Assembly (NCBI GenBank): GCA_022010055.1
Contig: CP091737.1
Span: 1,488,001-1,552,000, forward strand
Length of the DNA: 64,000 nt
DNA from: Treponema sp.
GTDB taxonomy: Bacteria > Spirochaetota > Spirochaetia > Treponematales > Treponemataceae
Direction of reading: 5' to 3'
Shown piece by piece: positions 38,719 to 48,479 of this stretch (positions are counted from its first letter, which is position 1; the number at the start of each line of letters is the position of its first letter). Below the pieces are notes generated by a model. It was given only the letters and a program-made list of their open reading frames with translations. It was not told the DNA's origin and ran no database searches. The position numbers and the translations under genes were made by a program.

Positions 38719-39642
38719 TCAACATGGAATTTTAAGAACCGCAAGGTTCTGTAGAATTTTTTCCATCATAACAAAACTTTCTTCGGTAAGAGAATCGAAA
38801 TTATCCTGCCGTGTGTGGAATTTTTTCCATGACGCGGGAATCATTTTTTCCAGGAACGATTTTTCCACGTCCTGCGGAACTTTGCGGTTCAGCACAAAAT
38901 CCTCAAGATACGGAAAACGAACAAGATTGAACATATATTCATTCGCCTCGTCTACAGGAAGCATTGTAACCGCGACCGCGGCTATTCCATGCGCAAGGAA
39001 TCCGGCGTTGTCGCTGTAAGGAACAGGAAGTGAAACGAATTTTCCGTCGCAGGATGAACGCAGAATCCGGGCGATGCGCGATTCAATGGAAAAAAAACTG
39101 TTCCTGAATTTTGAACCGGCTTTCAAGGGAACAAAGCTCTTAGAAAGAACCGGAACTGTTCCACGGCCAATGCAGTCAAAAACGTAGACATCGTCGTCAA
39201 CAATATTAAGCCGCTTAAAGACATTTGCAAGCCCAAAAGCCCCCTGCGCCGAAACCGGATTTTCCGCGGAAAAAGATTTTTGCGCCGGCTCAGAATCTTT
39301 CCGCACGGAAGCAATTTCTTCTCCGTCTGTAAAAATAAGGCGCACATTGTGCCGGATTCCGCTGTTATAAAGCCTGGCGGCCCAGTTCATAAGGCAAAAA
39401 ACGGATGAAGTATTGTCGTTCGCGCCCGGACTTCCCGGAAAAATGTCATAATGGGCAATCACGGTTTTTATTTTAAAAAGCGGGCTGTAGGATTCCTTTG
39501 GAAAAACAACGCATATATGCTCGTGTCCGTCAATCGGCATGACGGCAGTTTTTACACCGCGTGCGGAAAGCCAATTTAAAATAAAATCACGGCGGTTTGT
39601 CTGCGGCTCAAGGAATTTTTTAAAGTCTTCTCCCAGATACAT
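38719..39642 (-). CDS. M28-family zinc peptidase-like protein
   Basis: From Met 39642 about 307 residues (MYLGEDFKKFLEPQ); the longer upstream ATG (39684) is unlikely because a promoter overlaps it. Metal-ligand pattern of M28 aminopeptidases: VIAHYDIFPGSPGANDNTSS (His-Asp and Asp), IFTDGEEIA (Glu-Glu), YVFDCIGRG (Asp) and PYSDNAGFLAHGI. No signal peptide, so cytoplasmic. A perfect TATAAT with TTGGGC 17 bp upstream ends 6 nt before ATG 39642. Confidence 0.82.
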   Translation of the reverse strand: MYLGEDFKKFLEPQTNRRDFILNWLSARGVKTAVMPIDGHEHICVVFPKESYSPLFKIKTVIAHYDIFPGSPGANDNTSSVFCLMNWAARLYNSGIRHNVRLIFTDGEEIASVRKDSEPAQKSFSAENPVSAQGAFGLANVFKRLNIVDDDVYVFDCIGRGTVPVLSKSFVPLKAGSKFRNSFFSIESRIARILRSSCDGKFVSLPVPYSDNAGFLAHGIAAVAVTMLPVDEANEYMFNLVRFPYLEDFVLNRKVPQDVEKSFLEKMIPASWKKFHTRQDNFDSLTEESFVMMEKILQNLAVLKIPC

Positions 39643-39648
39643 GGCGAA

Positions 39649-39677
39649 ATTATAGCACAAAATATGAAATAGCCCAA
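39649..39677 (-). promoter_or_regulatory. Leaderless-type promoter of the M28 peptidase
   Basis: Minus strand: TTGGGC (39677-39672), 17-bp spacer, TATAAT (39654-39649), then 6 nt (TTCGCC) to the ATG at 39642. Confidence 0.6.
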
Positions 39678-39683
39678 ATGCCA

Positions 39684-39745
39684 AGTTCCATAAATTCAGC
39701 GCAAAAATTGAATGAGCCGCCAGAAGCGGAAAAAATATATTCCAA
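39684..39745 (+). repeat. R2 element, partial copy
   Basis: CCATAAATTCAGCGCAAAAA and the following TTGAATGAGCCGCCAGAA match the left arm of the R2 copies at 54323 and 56331. The rest of the element is missing. Confidence 0.6.
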
Positions 39746-39767
39746 TGGAAATATCATCCGTCTTCTA

Positions 39768-39803
39768 CTGAAACAAAACCTGAAACAAAACCTGAATCAA
39801 ATC
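39768..39803 (+). repeat. Three 12-bp tandem repeats abutting a -35 box
   Basis: CTGAAACAAAAC, CTGAAACAAAAC, CTGAATCAAATC in register, ending exactly where the TTGATT -35 of the next promoter starts. Could be activator-binding direct repeats or a slippage tract. Confidence 0.75.
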
Positions 39804-39832
39804 TTGATTTATCCGGTTCAAGTCATTATCTT
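39804..39832 (+). promoter_or_regulatory. Leaderless-type promoter of the PF06541 gene
   Basis: TTGATT (39804-39809), 17-bp spacer, TATCTT (39827-39832), then 6 nt to the ATG at 39839. Confidence 0.5.
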
Positions 39833-39838
39833 TTTTAT

Positions 39839-40563
39839 ATGTCGTTATTTTTAGTTTTAGCGTTTTTGTTTTGTGTCGGAAGCATAATCGGATGGTCTAT
39901 CGAACTCATCTACAGACGTTTTTCCCCGTTAAAAGGTGTTGAAAAAAAATGGGTGAACCCCGGCTTCCTAACCGGTCCGTACCTGCCGATCTATGGAATT
40001 TCCCTGATTGTCCTGTTTCTTCTGTCGCATATAAATGTTTCGTTTATACAGAATCCTACCTTGCAGAAATAGTGCTGTTCGCGCTTATGGCTCTTGCAAT
40101 AACCGCATTTGAATATATCGCCGGACTTATTTTTATAAAAGGAATGAAAATAATGCTCTGGGACTACAGAAACCAGTGGGGAAACATCCAGGGTATCATC
40201 TGTCCGCTCTACACCTTTTTCTGGTGGATTTTAAGCGCAGTCTACTACTTTCTTATTCATCCGCACATAGAATTGTGGTTATACTGGTTCACAAACCATA
40301 TAGCGTTTTCATTTGTAATCGGATTTTTCTATGGAATCTTTGTGGTCGACCTTTTCAGCTCGTTCCAGGTCATGGCAAAAATCAGGGCGTTCGCAAAAGA
40401 AAACAAGATTGTATTCAGAATCGAAAACTACAAGATTCATCTTCAGCAGAAACGCGAGGAACGAAAAGAAAAAATCCGCTATCTCCTTACATACAAGGCA
40501 GAAAAGAATCTTGCGGAAAGCTTAAAAGAATATCTTGAAAAAGTTCGCCATACCGAAAAATAA
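39839..40563 (+). CDS. PF06541-type polytopic membrane protein (putative ABC-transporter type IV), frameshifted
   Basis: About 241 residues with one slip near 40060 (GAATCCTAC region; restored as ESYLAEIVLFAL). PF06541 features: SIIGWSIELIYRRFSP, NPGFLTGPYLPIYG, then WDYRNQWGNIQGIICPLYTF, within about five transmembrane helices. A basic helical cytoplasmic tail follows (LQQKREERKEKIRYLLTYK). The biochemical role of this family is not established. It is convergent with the Na/Pi transporter, with no gap between the two stops. Confidence 0.8.
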
Positions 40564-42225
40564 TCACTTTGAAGAAAGCGCCTGGACGATTGCATAAACG
40601 CAGTCGCCGGCTCTTTCAATTTTTCTTACAATATCCATATACTGAAGCTCAGTTTTTACATCACCGCCGGCTTCAATCCTTTTACGGCTTGATTTCTGAA
40701 GCTCCTTCTTAGTGCGGTCAATCTTATCTTCAATTTCGGCGGACATATTCCTTTCATCATCAGAAATTCCAAGCGCGATGAAAGTGCAGGCCTGCTCATA
40801 GAAAATCCTTACCTGATCAAGATACGAAAGCAACTTTCTTACCCTTCCTGAACCCTGCATGATTTTTTTCTCTGAAATATATTTTACAACAGTGTGCATC
40901 ATCGAGCAGCATTCATCGCTAAGATCTTCTATGCTTTGGGCGACGTGAATAAGGCGCGAAAAATTCTGACGGTCATTATGGTTCGCGTTTTCCTGCCGCG
41001 AGCAAATCTGAAGAAAATGCGAGATAGCCTCGTTCATTTCGTCTATGTACGCTTCATCCGCAGTAATTTTTTCAGCATAACTTTCAATTTCATCCGGGTC
41101 GCCGGTAACGCCCTGCGCAATCAAGTCAATCATTCCCAAAACACGGGCTGACATCTTGGAAATCTCTTTCTGCATCTGGAATGAATATACATCCGCTGAA
41201 ATATGATTTTTAGGAAGAATGACCGGAAGCTTGTAATGCAAGTCCTCTTCTTTTTGCGACGATTTTATGAATTTCTCTGCAAGCGATGCAATCTGATTCA
41301 CAAAAGGCAGGAAAATCAGCGTCGCGCACAGATTAAAAACCGTATGAAGCATTGCAATATGCGTTGTTATATTCGAGGCGGGCGTTCCTGGAATTAAAAA
41401 ATCAACAAAGCCAAGGAACGGATCAAACAATAAAAGAGCAATCAGAGTTCCTGTGACATTAAAAGCCACGTGAACCGCGGCAGTGCGCCTTGCATTGATA
41501 TTCGCCCCGAATGAAGACATTACGGCATCAATGGTCGAACCTATATTGCTTCCAAGAACTATAGCCGCCGAAAGTTTCCACGAAAGCGAGCCGTTTGCCG
41601 CCATCGCAAGAACAATCGCCGTCATTGCCGAAGAGGAATGTATAAGAGCCGTAAACACCGCTCCAATCAGAACTCCCAGCAGAAGCCCGGCAAAGCCCAG
41701 ATCCGTAAGTTTCTGTATAAAATTAATCGCCGGCGGCGGCAGCTGCATTGAATCTTTTAAAAGCCCCAGCCCCATGAAAAGGATTGCAAAACCCATGAAG
41801 CAGTACGCAAAATTATGGATTTTAAGCTTCTTGAAATACTGAAGGATAAACCCAAGTCCAAAAAGCGGAATCGCCGCGGCTTCCATGCTGAACGAAAAAC
41901 CGAAGAATGAAACAATCCACGCCGTTACAGTTGTTCCGATGTTCGCCCCGAAAATGATTCCAATAGCCTGCGTAAGGGAAAGAATTTCCGCGTTGACAAA
42001 ACTTACGACCATAACAGTGGTAGCCCCGGAGGACTGAATTATCGCCGTAACCGCTAAACCTGTAAGAACGGCAGAAAACCTGTTCCCTGTTATCTTGCCA
42101 AGAAGACTCCTAAGGCTGCTTCCTGCACCTTTTTGAATTCCGTTGGAAAGCATATCCATTCCAAAAAGAAGAAGGCAGAGAGCCCCGGCAAAACTTAAAA
42201 TTTGTCCAATAAAATTTAAAACCAA
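40564..42225 (-). CDS. Na/Pi cotransporter family protein with PhoU-like tail
   Basis: 553 residues, intact. Two inverted Na/Pi-cotransporter repeats in the N-terminal ~310 residues, each with a QSS-type motif: AIIQSSGATTVMVVSFVNA and ALIHSSSAMTAIVLAMAANG. The C-terminal ~200 residues are helical, with PhoU-like bundles (IDLIAQGVTGD, MDIVRKIERAGDCVYAI). Likely sodium-coupled phosphate transport at the inner membrane. The start codon is TTG with an AAGG Shine-Dalgarno 8 nt upstream. Confidence 0.9.
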   Translation of the reverse strand: MVLNFIGQILSFAGALCLLLFGMDMLSNGIQKGAGSSLRSLLGKITGNRFSAVLTGLAVTAIIQSSGATTVMVVSFVNAEILSLTQAIGIIFGANIGTTVTAWIVSFFGFSFSMEAAAIPLFGLGFILQYFKKLKIHNFAYCFMGFAILFMGLGLLKDSMQLPPPAINFIQKLTDLGFAGLLLGVLIGAVFTALIHSSSAMTAIVLAMAANGSLSWKLSAAIVLGSNIGSTIDAVMSSFGANINARRTAAVHVAFNVTGTLIALLLFDPFLGFVDFLIPGTPASNITTHIAMLHTVFNLCATLIFLPFVNQIASLAEKFIKSSQKEEDLHYKLPVILPKNHISADVYSFQMQKEISKMSARVLGMIDLIAQGVTGDPDEIESYAEKITADEAYIDEMNEAISHFLQICSRQENANHNDRQNFSRLIHVAQSIEDLSDECCSMMHTVVKYISEKKIMQGSGRVRKLLSYLDQVRIFYEQACTFIALGISDDERNMSAEIEDKIDRTKKELQKSSRKRIEAGGDVKTELQYMDIVRKIERAGDCVYAIVQALSSK

Positions 42226-42260
42226 TTGATTAACCTTAAAAAATTCAGCAAAGTTTTTAT

Positions 42261-42533
42261 ATGAAAAGAATATACATAGGCAACCTTAATTTCAAGACTA
42301 CAGAAGAAATTCTTACAGAAAAATTCTCAGAATTTGGCGAAGTTTCTTCGGCGACAATCATAAAGGACAGGACAAGCGGACTTTCAAAAGGATTCGGATT
42401 TGTTGAAATGCCGGACGACCTGTGCGCGGAAAAAGCGATCGCCGGGCTAAAGGGAAAAGACATTGACGGACGAAAAATCCGCGTTTCAATCGCAGAGGAC
42501 AAGCCAAAAAGAAGAGGCGCGTCAGAATCATAA
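42261..42533 (+). CDS. RRM-type RNA-binding protein
   Basis: 90 residues, a single RNA-recognition motif. RNP2 is IYIGNL (residues 4-9) and RNP1 is KGFGFVEM (about 49-56), with the aromatic Tyr and Phe residues that stack on RNA. The tail is basic (KPKRRGASES). Bacterial proteins of this type act as RNA chaperones, often cold- or stress-linked. No Shine-Dalgarno is obvious. It is divergent from the Na/Pi transporter. Confidence 0.93.
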   Translation: MKRIYIGNLNFKTTEEILTEKFSEFGEVSSATIIKDRTSGLSKGFGFVEMPDDLCAEKAIAGLKGKDIDGRKIRVSIAEDKPKRRGASES

Positions 42534-42661
42534 GGCAATTTTATTGATTCCTGCAAAACCTGGCTCCGGTCAGGTTATTTTAATGCTATTACCTTTAAAA
42601 CACGCTCTTCTTATTGAAAAAAGCACTTTTTAAAAGTACACTTATCTATCTCAAAAATAAT

Positions 42662-42873
42662 TATTTAACCTTAATTTCGAGTTTTTTTGAAAATTATGAA
42701 ATAACGCTCTCGGCAGATTTCCAATTTGCTCAGATGGATTTGGCTCGCGCTACGCTTGTATTAACTCGGGTGCTCCGCACTTTAATTAATTCAATCGCCA
42801 AAAATCTTCACAAATTGTAAACCTGCCTGCGCTTTTATTCTTTTTACAACAAACTCGACATTCAGGCTATTTA
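42662..42873 (+). repeat. R1 element, copy D (long form)
   Basis: About 200 bp between the RRM gene and glyA, with the 15-bp head insertion as in copy A. TATTTA flanks both sides (42662-42667, 42868-42873). The inner arm GCAGATTTCCAATTTG matches the complement of CAAATTGTAAACCTGC at 13 of 16 positions. It ends 10 bp before the glyA ATG, next to its Shine-Dalgarno. The remaining 42534-42661 holds no gene that I can see. Confidence 0.85.
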
Positions 42874-42883
42874 TGGAGTTTAT

Positions 42884-44383
42884 ATGTCAACACCATTGGA
42901 AGAATATCTTTCATCATGCAACGGAAAACCGAACGCCGCAATGTGTTCCTATGTGGCAAATCTTCAGCAGGTCGCCGAAATCAGTCCGGAAATCGCCGCA
43001 TCAATTGTAAACGAACTTGAAAACCAGAGAAGTCATTTAAAACTTGTAGCTTCAGAAAATTACTGTTCGCTCAACGTTCAGGCGGCAATGGGAAACCTTC
43101 TTACAGACAAATACGCCGAAGGTTATCCTGAGCACCGCTATTACGGAGGATGCGTAAACATAGATGCCGTTGAAAACACAGCCGCACGCGAAGCTGAAAA
43201 ACTTTTTGGCGCAGAATACGCATACGTGCAGCCGCACTCAGGAGCAGACACAAACCTTGTTGCATACTGGGCAATTCTTTCTGCAAAAGTAGAAACTCCT
43301 ACACTTGAGGAACTTGGCGTAAAATCACTGAACGACCTTACCGCCGAACAGTTCGATATGCTCAGAAAGCGTTTTGGAAACCAGCGCCTTATGGGACTCG
43401 ACTATTCATGCGGCGGACACCTTACACATGGCTACAGGATGAACGTATCTGCCAGAATGTTTGAAAGCCATCCTTACGGAGTTGAAGAGGACACAGGTCT
43501 TCTTGACTACGATAAAATTGAAAAGCAGGCTATGGAAGTAAAACCGCTTATCCTGCTCGCAGGCTATTCTGCCTATCCAAGAAAAATTAATTTCAAGAGA
43601 TTCCGTGACATCGCAGACAAATGCGGAGCAGTTCTGATGGTCGACATGGCGCACTTTGCAGGTCTTGTAGCCGGAAAAGCATTCACAGACGACTACGACC
43701 CGGTAAAATGGGCGGATATAGTAACAACAACAACCCATAAAACACTGCGCGGTCCGCGTGGCGCCCTTATTCTCTGCAAAAAGGAATACGCTGACTACGT
43801 AAACAAGGGATGCCCTATGGTTCTGGGCGGACCTTTAGGACACGTAATGGCCGCAAAAGCAATCGCGCTGAAAGAAGCGAACACCCCGGCATACCGGGAA
43901 TACGCAGGCAATGTAATAAAAAATGCCCAGGCGCTTGCCGAAGCCTGCAAATCGCTTGGAATGCCGCTCCAGACCGGCGGAACAGACAACCACCTTATGC
44001 TTGCAGATGTAACAGTTTACGGTCTTACAGGAAAACAGGCGGAAGCCGCTCTTTTTAACTGCGGAATCACAGCAAACGCCAATGCGCTTCCTTATGACAA
44101 GAACGGAGCATGGTGGACTTCCGGAATCCGAATCGGAACTCCAGGACTTACAACTCTGGGCTTTAACACGGAAGACATGAAAGAAGTCGCTTCTATCATT
44201 GACTTTGTACTTAAAGGAACAAAGCCTGGACTTACAAAAGACGGAAAGCCGGCAAAGGGAAAAATCAACCTTGATCCAAAAGTACAGGAAGAAGCCAAAA
44301 AGCGCGTAAACAAGCTGCTTTCAGCCCATGTCCTTTATCCTGAGCTGGATTTGGATTTCCTGAAAAAAGAATTTGTAAAATAG
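42884..44383 (+). CDS. glyA: Serine hydroxymethyltransferase (long form)
   Basis: 499 residues, intact, against ~415-430 in most bacteria. Core motifs: LVASENYCSLNVQAAMG, GYPEHRYYGGCVNID, VDMAHFAGLVAGKAF and the PLP-lysine segment TTTTHKTLRGPRGA. The extra length is an N-terminal ~35-residue extension and an insertion of ~60 residues after VAYWAILSAKVETPTLEELG. SHMT makes glycine and 5,10-methylene-THF from serine and THF. GGAG precedes the ATG by 7 nt. A hairpin terminator follows. Confidence 0.95.
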   Translation: MSTPLEEYLSSCNGKPNAAMCSYVANLQQVAEISPEIAASIVNELENQRSHLKLVASENYCSLNVQAAMGNLLTDKYAEGYPEHRYYGGCVNIDAVENTAAREAEKLFGAEYAYVQPHSGADTNLVAYWAILSAKVETPTLEELGVKSLNDLTAEQFDMLRKRFGNQRLMGLDYSCGGHLTHGYRMNVSARMFESHPYGVEEDTGLLDYDKIEKQAMEVKPLILLAGYSAYPRKINFKRFRDIADKCGAVLMVDMAHFAGLVAGKAFTDDYDPVKWADIVTTTTHKTLRGPRGALILCKKEYADYVNKGCPMVLGGPLGHVMAAKAIALKEANTPAYREYAGNVIKNAQALAEACKSLGMPLQTGGTDNHLMLADVTVYGLTGKQAEAALFNCGITANANALPYDKNGAWWTSGIRIGTPGLTTLGFNTEDMKEVASIIDFVLKGTKPGLTKDGKPAKGKINLDPKVQEEAKKRVNKLLSAHVLYPELDLDFLKKEFVK

Positions 44384-44392
44384 CTATAAAAA

Positions 44393-44430
44393 AAATCGTA
44401 CCTCAATAAAGGGGTACGATTTAAATTTTT
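44393..44430 (+). terminator. glyA terminator
   Basis: AAATCGTACC/GGTACGATTT stem (44393-44402, 44413-44422), then AAATTTTT. It is also readable on the minus strand and so could serve the convergent lipoprotein gene. Confidence 0.8.
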
Positions 44431-44445
44431 GCATTTTGAAAGTTT

Positions 44446-44846
44446 TTATTCTTCGCTGATTTCAAACCTTTCAGAATCTTCATCAGAATCCGTTTCCGAG
44501 CCTGAAGAAAAAAAGTTCTTTCCAGAAATTTAAAGAATGAATCCTTCACCTTGTTTCCAGTGCTGTCAGCCTGGTCTACAATTCTTTTGGTGTCTTTCCC
44601 AACCTGACGCGAAGTTTCCTTCAGCTCTTTTTTTGTGGTTTCAACCTGCTTCCTGACCTTCTCTTTTGCCGCGCTTATAAGCCAGGCATTATACTCACTA
44701 TGCGCCTTTTTACATTTTTCTGGCATAGGAATATCAGTGTATTCATCACACTCTGTAAGCTTATGGGTCAGTTTATTGAATTTGCACGCAAAAACGCCAG
44801 AAAGCCCCAGAACAAAAAATAAGCCGACGCAAATGATTCTTTTCAT
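44446..44846 (-). CDS. Small predicted lipoprotein with an acidic C-terminus, frameshifted
   Basis: Signal peptide 1-20 ends VFAC, a spirochaete-type lipobox with Cys21. The middle is an amphipathic, Lys/Glu-rich helix (KEKVRKQVETTKKELKETSR). Read straight, the C-terminus is basic and runs into the glyA terminator. With one base slip near 44515 it becomes very acidic (SGSETDSDEDSERFEISEE) and stops at 44446, clear of the terminator; I prefer the second reading. Function unknown. Confidence 0.65.
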
Positions 44847-44879
44847 CTTAAAACTCCGCGCATAAAAATCTTACTGAAG

Positions 44880-46261
44880 CTATTTTTCAGCCACTGTAAG
44901 ATTAACAAGCCAGCGTTCTTTTTTCAACCAGAAATATGCAATAACAGTCTTTGCAATATCGCTAAGTTTTACAATCGCATACATTTCTACCGGACCAAGC
45001 TTTGTAAGGAACGTAAGAACCACCATTCCGCCTATGAACAGCACATTCGCCACAGTATCACAAATAACGCCCATTGTAGTATCGCCGCCAGTCCTTGAAA
45101 CAGCATACTGACCGTTCAAGAAAGCCCAGAGAGGAAGATACGCCGCCGCGACAATTATAAGGTGCTTCGCAATTTCCTGCGCCTCAAACGTAAGATTTAA
45201 ATACAAACGGAACAATAGATGTCGTGCCAAAACCAAGCAGCATAAAAATTGCGCCAAAAATAGTCGCGCCGGACAGAACCCAATTCTTATACTTTCTGGC
45301 CTGTTCCAGTTTTCCGGCGCCAAGCTCCTGCCCCATAATGACGCTGGCAGCAGTAACGATTCCGCTGAAACAGATAAAGAACAGGTTCGCAACGGCAAAT
45401 CCGCCTGCCATTCCGCTTACAATTTCCGCGCCGCCACGAGTATTGTAAAGAGCATTTGAAAGTTTCTGAAAAAGCCCAGAAAAGCTCAGAATACAAAATC
45501 ATAAGGGATTTCGCAAAAATATTTCCAAAAAGCTTGAATTTTATGAAGAAAATCTTAAAAGGATTGAACATAAACGGCGGACGCTTTGCCACACAATACG
45601 CGATAAACAGAGCAAGCTCAACGCCGCGCGCAATAACAGTCGCATAGCCTGCGCCGGCAACCTCCAGCCGCGGCGCGCCAAGATTTCCGTAAATCAGAAG
45701 CCAGTTAAAAAACGTATTGACCAGAGTCGCAATTGAAGAGATTACCAGCGGAACTCTTACAATCTCAATATCGCGCAATGAAGAGGCAAATGACTGCGCA
45801 AAAACCATAAAGAACCAGGAAAGCGCAACGGAACGGGAATAAATCTGGGCCTGGTCAAGAATCTGCACGGCATCCTTGTTTATTGTAACCATCACTCCAA
45901 AAAGATTTCTTGGCGCAATAAACGAAACCACCGTATACGCAAGTCCGAAAATTCCTGTAACGATAATTTTAAAGCGCAGAGTCTGACGCATTCCCTCCTT
46001 GTCGTCCGCGCCCTTAAACTGGCTCATAAAAATCCCGGCGGAAAGGCAGACTGTATTCACAAGGATAAGAAATATAAAATTAATCTGGCCCGCGACATTT
46101 ACACCGCTCATTTTTACGTCGCCAAGTCCGGCAACCATAAAATTGTCGATAAGGGAAACAAGATTCTGGATTAAAAGCTGAAGCATTACCGGAATCGCAA
46201 TTTTTACAGCGCGCTTATAAAATTCCGCTGTTCCAAGATATTTATGTTCCAAAGTTCTCAT
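44880..46261 (-). CDS. MATE-family efflux transporter, two frameshifts
   Basis: About 455 residues across slips near 45465 and 45200. Twelve hydrophobic segments; the N-terminal pattern IPVMLQLLIQNLVSLIDNFM and VAGLGDVKMSGVNVAGQI is typical of MATE exporters. The second half repeats the fold (MAGGFAVANLFFICFSGIVT, then ASVIMGQELGAGKLEQARKY). Na+- or H+-coupled export of drugs or metabolites is the family role. A strong Shine-Dalgarno (GAGGAGG) precedes the ATG. Confidence 0.92.
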
Positions 46262-46442
46262 AAAAAAATCCTCCTCGATTTTTTTGCAGAGATTCGTCAG
46301 TTTTATTTTCTAAAACGATTTTATCAGCAAATACAGTAGTATTTCAATATGTACTACTAATTATAACTAAAATTTATTCACCTTTTTTTTTGCATTAAAA
46401 TGACTAAATAAAAGTTTTTTGAAATAACCCGAATAAAAAAAT

Positions 46443-48373
46443 ATCAGGCATCGATTTCAGAAGCCAGATGGTGGACAATAAAATCCCTGCGCTCCGGAGT
46501 ATTTTTTCCCATGTAAAATTCAAGAACCTTAGGAACATTCTTCAAAGCCTGAACCGTAACGGGAGTAAGATGCATACCCACATCTTCATTTTCTCCTTCC
46601 TTGCGTTCCCGGATGAACATTTTAAATTCATCGCCATTAATTTCACCAAGTCCCTTAAACCGCGTCGTTTCGCTGTCTTTGCCAAGTTCCTTCTGCGCCT
46701 TGTCCCGGCTTTCTTCCGAATAGCAGTATATTGTTTCTTCTTGTTTCTTACACGGAACAGCGGTGTTTCCAGAATAAAAACGTGTCCTGTAAGCACAAGC
46801 TCCTCGAAATAAAGCAAAAGATATGTCATCACAAGATTCCTGATGTGGAATCCGTCATTATCGGCATCGGTCGCAATAATGATTTTATTGTAGCGCAAAT
46901 CCCCTACATCTTTTTGAACACCGAGGCTCAACGTAAGGTTTCTTAATTCTTCATTTTCAAAAAGCGCTGTCTTTTTGCGCCCGAACATATTCTCAGGTTT
47001 ACCGCGAAGACTAAATCGCCTGAACGGAAACATCCCTGGAATTTACCATAGAGCCGGTCGCAGAATCACCTTCCGTAATAAAAATCATTGAATTCGCGCC
47101 CTTTGCGCCATCCTGAAGGTGGTACCTGCAGTCCAAAAGCTTGTGAATCTTAAAAGTCGCGGAACGCTCCGCATCCCGGATTTGCTTTGCTGAGACATTA
47201 TTTATTTCATCGCGCGCCTTCATGTTGCGAATTATCTTTTCTTCAAGAATATCCGCAATTTCAGGGTTGTGTCTCAGCCAGTCATCAACGGCAAGCTGAA
47301 CTTCCTGGATTATAGGCTGACGAATCTCAACATTTCCGAGCTTGTTTTTTGTCTGGCTCGTGAACATCGGGTTGTCAATTCCAATTTTCAAGGCGACCAT
47401 AAGACCGGAAGAAACATCCTTCTCATCATAGGTTTTCTTGAAGAATGAATTTACACCGCGCGTAAAACCGTCCAGAAACGAAGTGACGTGAGTACCGCCG
47501 TCTTCTGTAACCTGTCCGTTTACAAATGAATACACAACTTTATCAAGACTTGCCGTATGCGTAAGGACAAAATCAATATTCTTGCCTTTATATGTAAAAA
47601 AAATTGTACAGCGATTTTTCAGCGCCATCCATCTCGTGCGCAATAAGGTCCTCAAGCCCTTTTTCACTTACAAAAACCTTGCCGTTGCAATAAATTTGCA
47701 GCCCCGGATTAAGATACGCATAATACCAGAGGCGTTTTTCAACCATCTCCATGTTATAGGAATACTTTCCGAACATTTCGCTGTCGGGAACAAATTCAAG
47801 GTAAGTTCCATTTTTTACGCCGGGCTTAGCAGCGCCGTTTTTAGAAGACTTCTTTTTACCGCGCTCATATTCAACAACGGCCATTTTTCCATCACGTATA
47901 GAAGCGGCCCTAAAATATGAAGACAAGGCGTTTGTAGCCTTTATTCCAACGCCGTTCATACCGATAGCCTGCTTGAATACAGAATTATTATATTTTGCCC
48001 CTGTATTGACGTCGCTTACGCACTGCTCAAGTTTTCCAAGAGGAATTCCGCGCCCGTAATCACGGATTTTTACGCGGCCTTCTTCGGTTATCTGAATGTC
48101 AATCCTGTCGCCAAATCCCTGGGAAAATTCATCAACAGCATTATCAATTCCTTCTTTTAAAAGGATGTAAATTCCATCATTTTCGTTAGTTCCGTCACCA
48201 AGAGAACCGATATACATTCCGGGTCTGAGCCTTATGTGCTCAAGTCCTTCCAAATGAAGAATGCTGTTTTCATCGTATACGGCGGCTGATTTTTTTGCAG
48301 CAGTTTTTTTAACAGTTTTTTTTGCAGAAGCCTTTTCCGGCTCAGCTGTCTTTTTCTTTGTTTCCTCACCCAT
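46443..48373 (-). CDS. parE: Type IIA topoisomerase B subunit (ParE/GyrB-like), frameshifted
   Basis: About 643 residues with slips near 47620, 47025 and 46735. A Lys/Ala-rich head (1-30) is followed by the GHKL ATPase (GLEHIRLRPGMYIGSLGDG, EGIDNAVDEF, GRGIP, GMNGVGIKATNALS), then TOPRIM (FITEGDSATGSM, IIIATDADNDGFHIR). The C-terminus EFYMGKNTPERRDFIVHHL is typical. The sequence around EGDSA lacks the usual AGGSAKQGRDR, so this is a divergent ParE. No parC/gyrA is adjacent. The promoter ends 7 nt before the ATG, with no Shine-Dalgarno. Confidence 0.88.
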
Positions 48374-48380
48374 AATGTAT

Positions 48381-48409
48381 AGTATAAAGGTAGACGAAAA
48401 GTTTTACAA
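48381..48409 (-). promoter_or_regulatory. Leaderless-type promoter of parE
   Basis: Minus strand: TTGTAA (48409-48404), 17-bp spacer, TATACT (48386-48381), then 7 nt to the ATG at 48373. Confidence 0.6.
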
Positions 48410-48415
48410 GGATAT

Positions 48416-48445
48416 AAAAAAGCCCCCGGCGCAAGCGCCGGGAGC
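48416..48445 (-). terminator. Terminator of the oad operon
   Basis: Minus strand: a GC-rich 10-bp stem GCTCCCGGCG/CGCCGGGGGC with a CTTG loop, then TTTTTTA. It lies between R1 copy E and the parE promoter. Confidence 0.85.
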
Positions 48446-48479
48446 TGTATCCGCAGACGGGAAAAAAAGACTGGAATTC

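Noticed and set aside
39640..39684. Start of the M28 peptidase at 39684
   Set aside because: The extra residues (AFGLFHILCYNFA) lie on top of a well-formed -35/-10 promoter; Met 39642 fits better.
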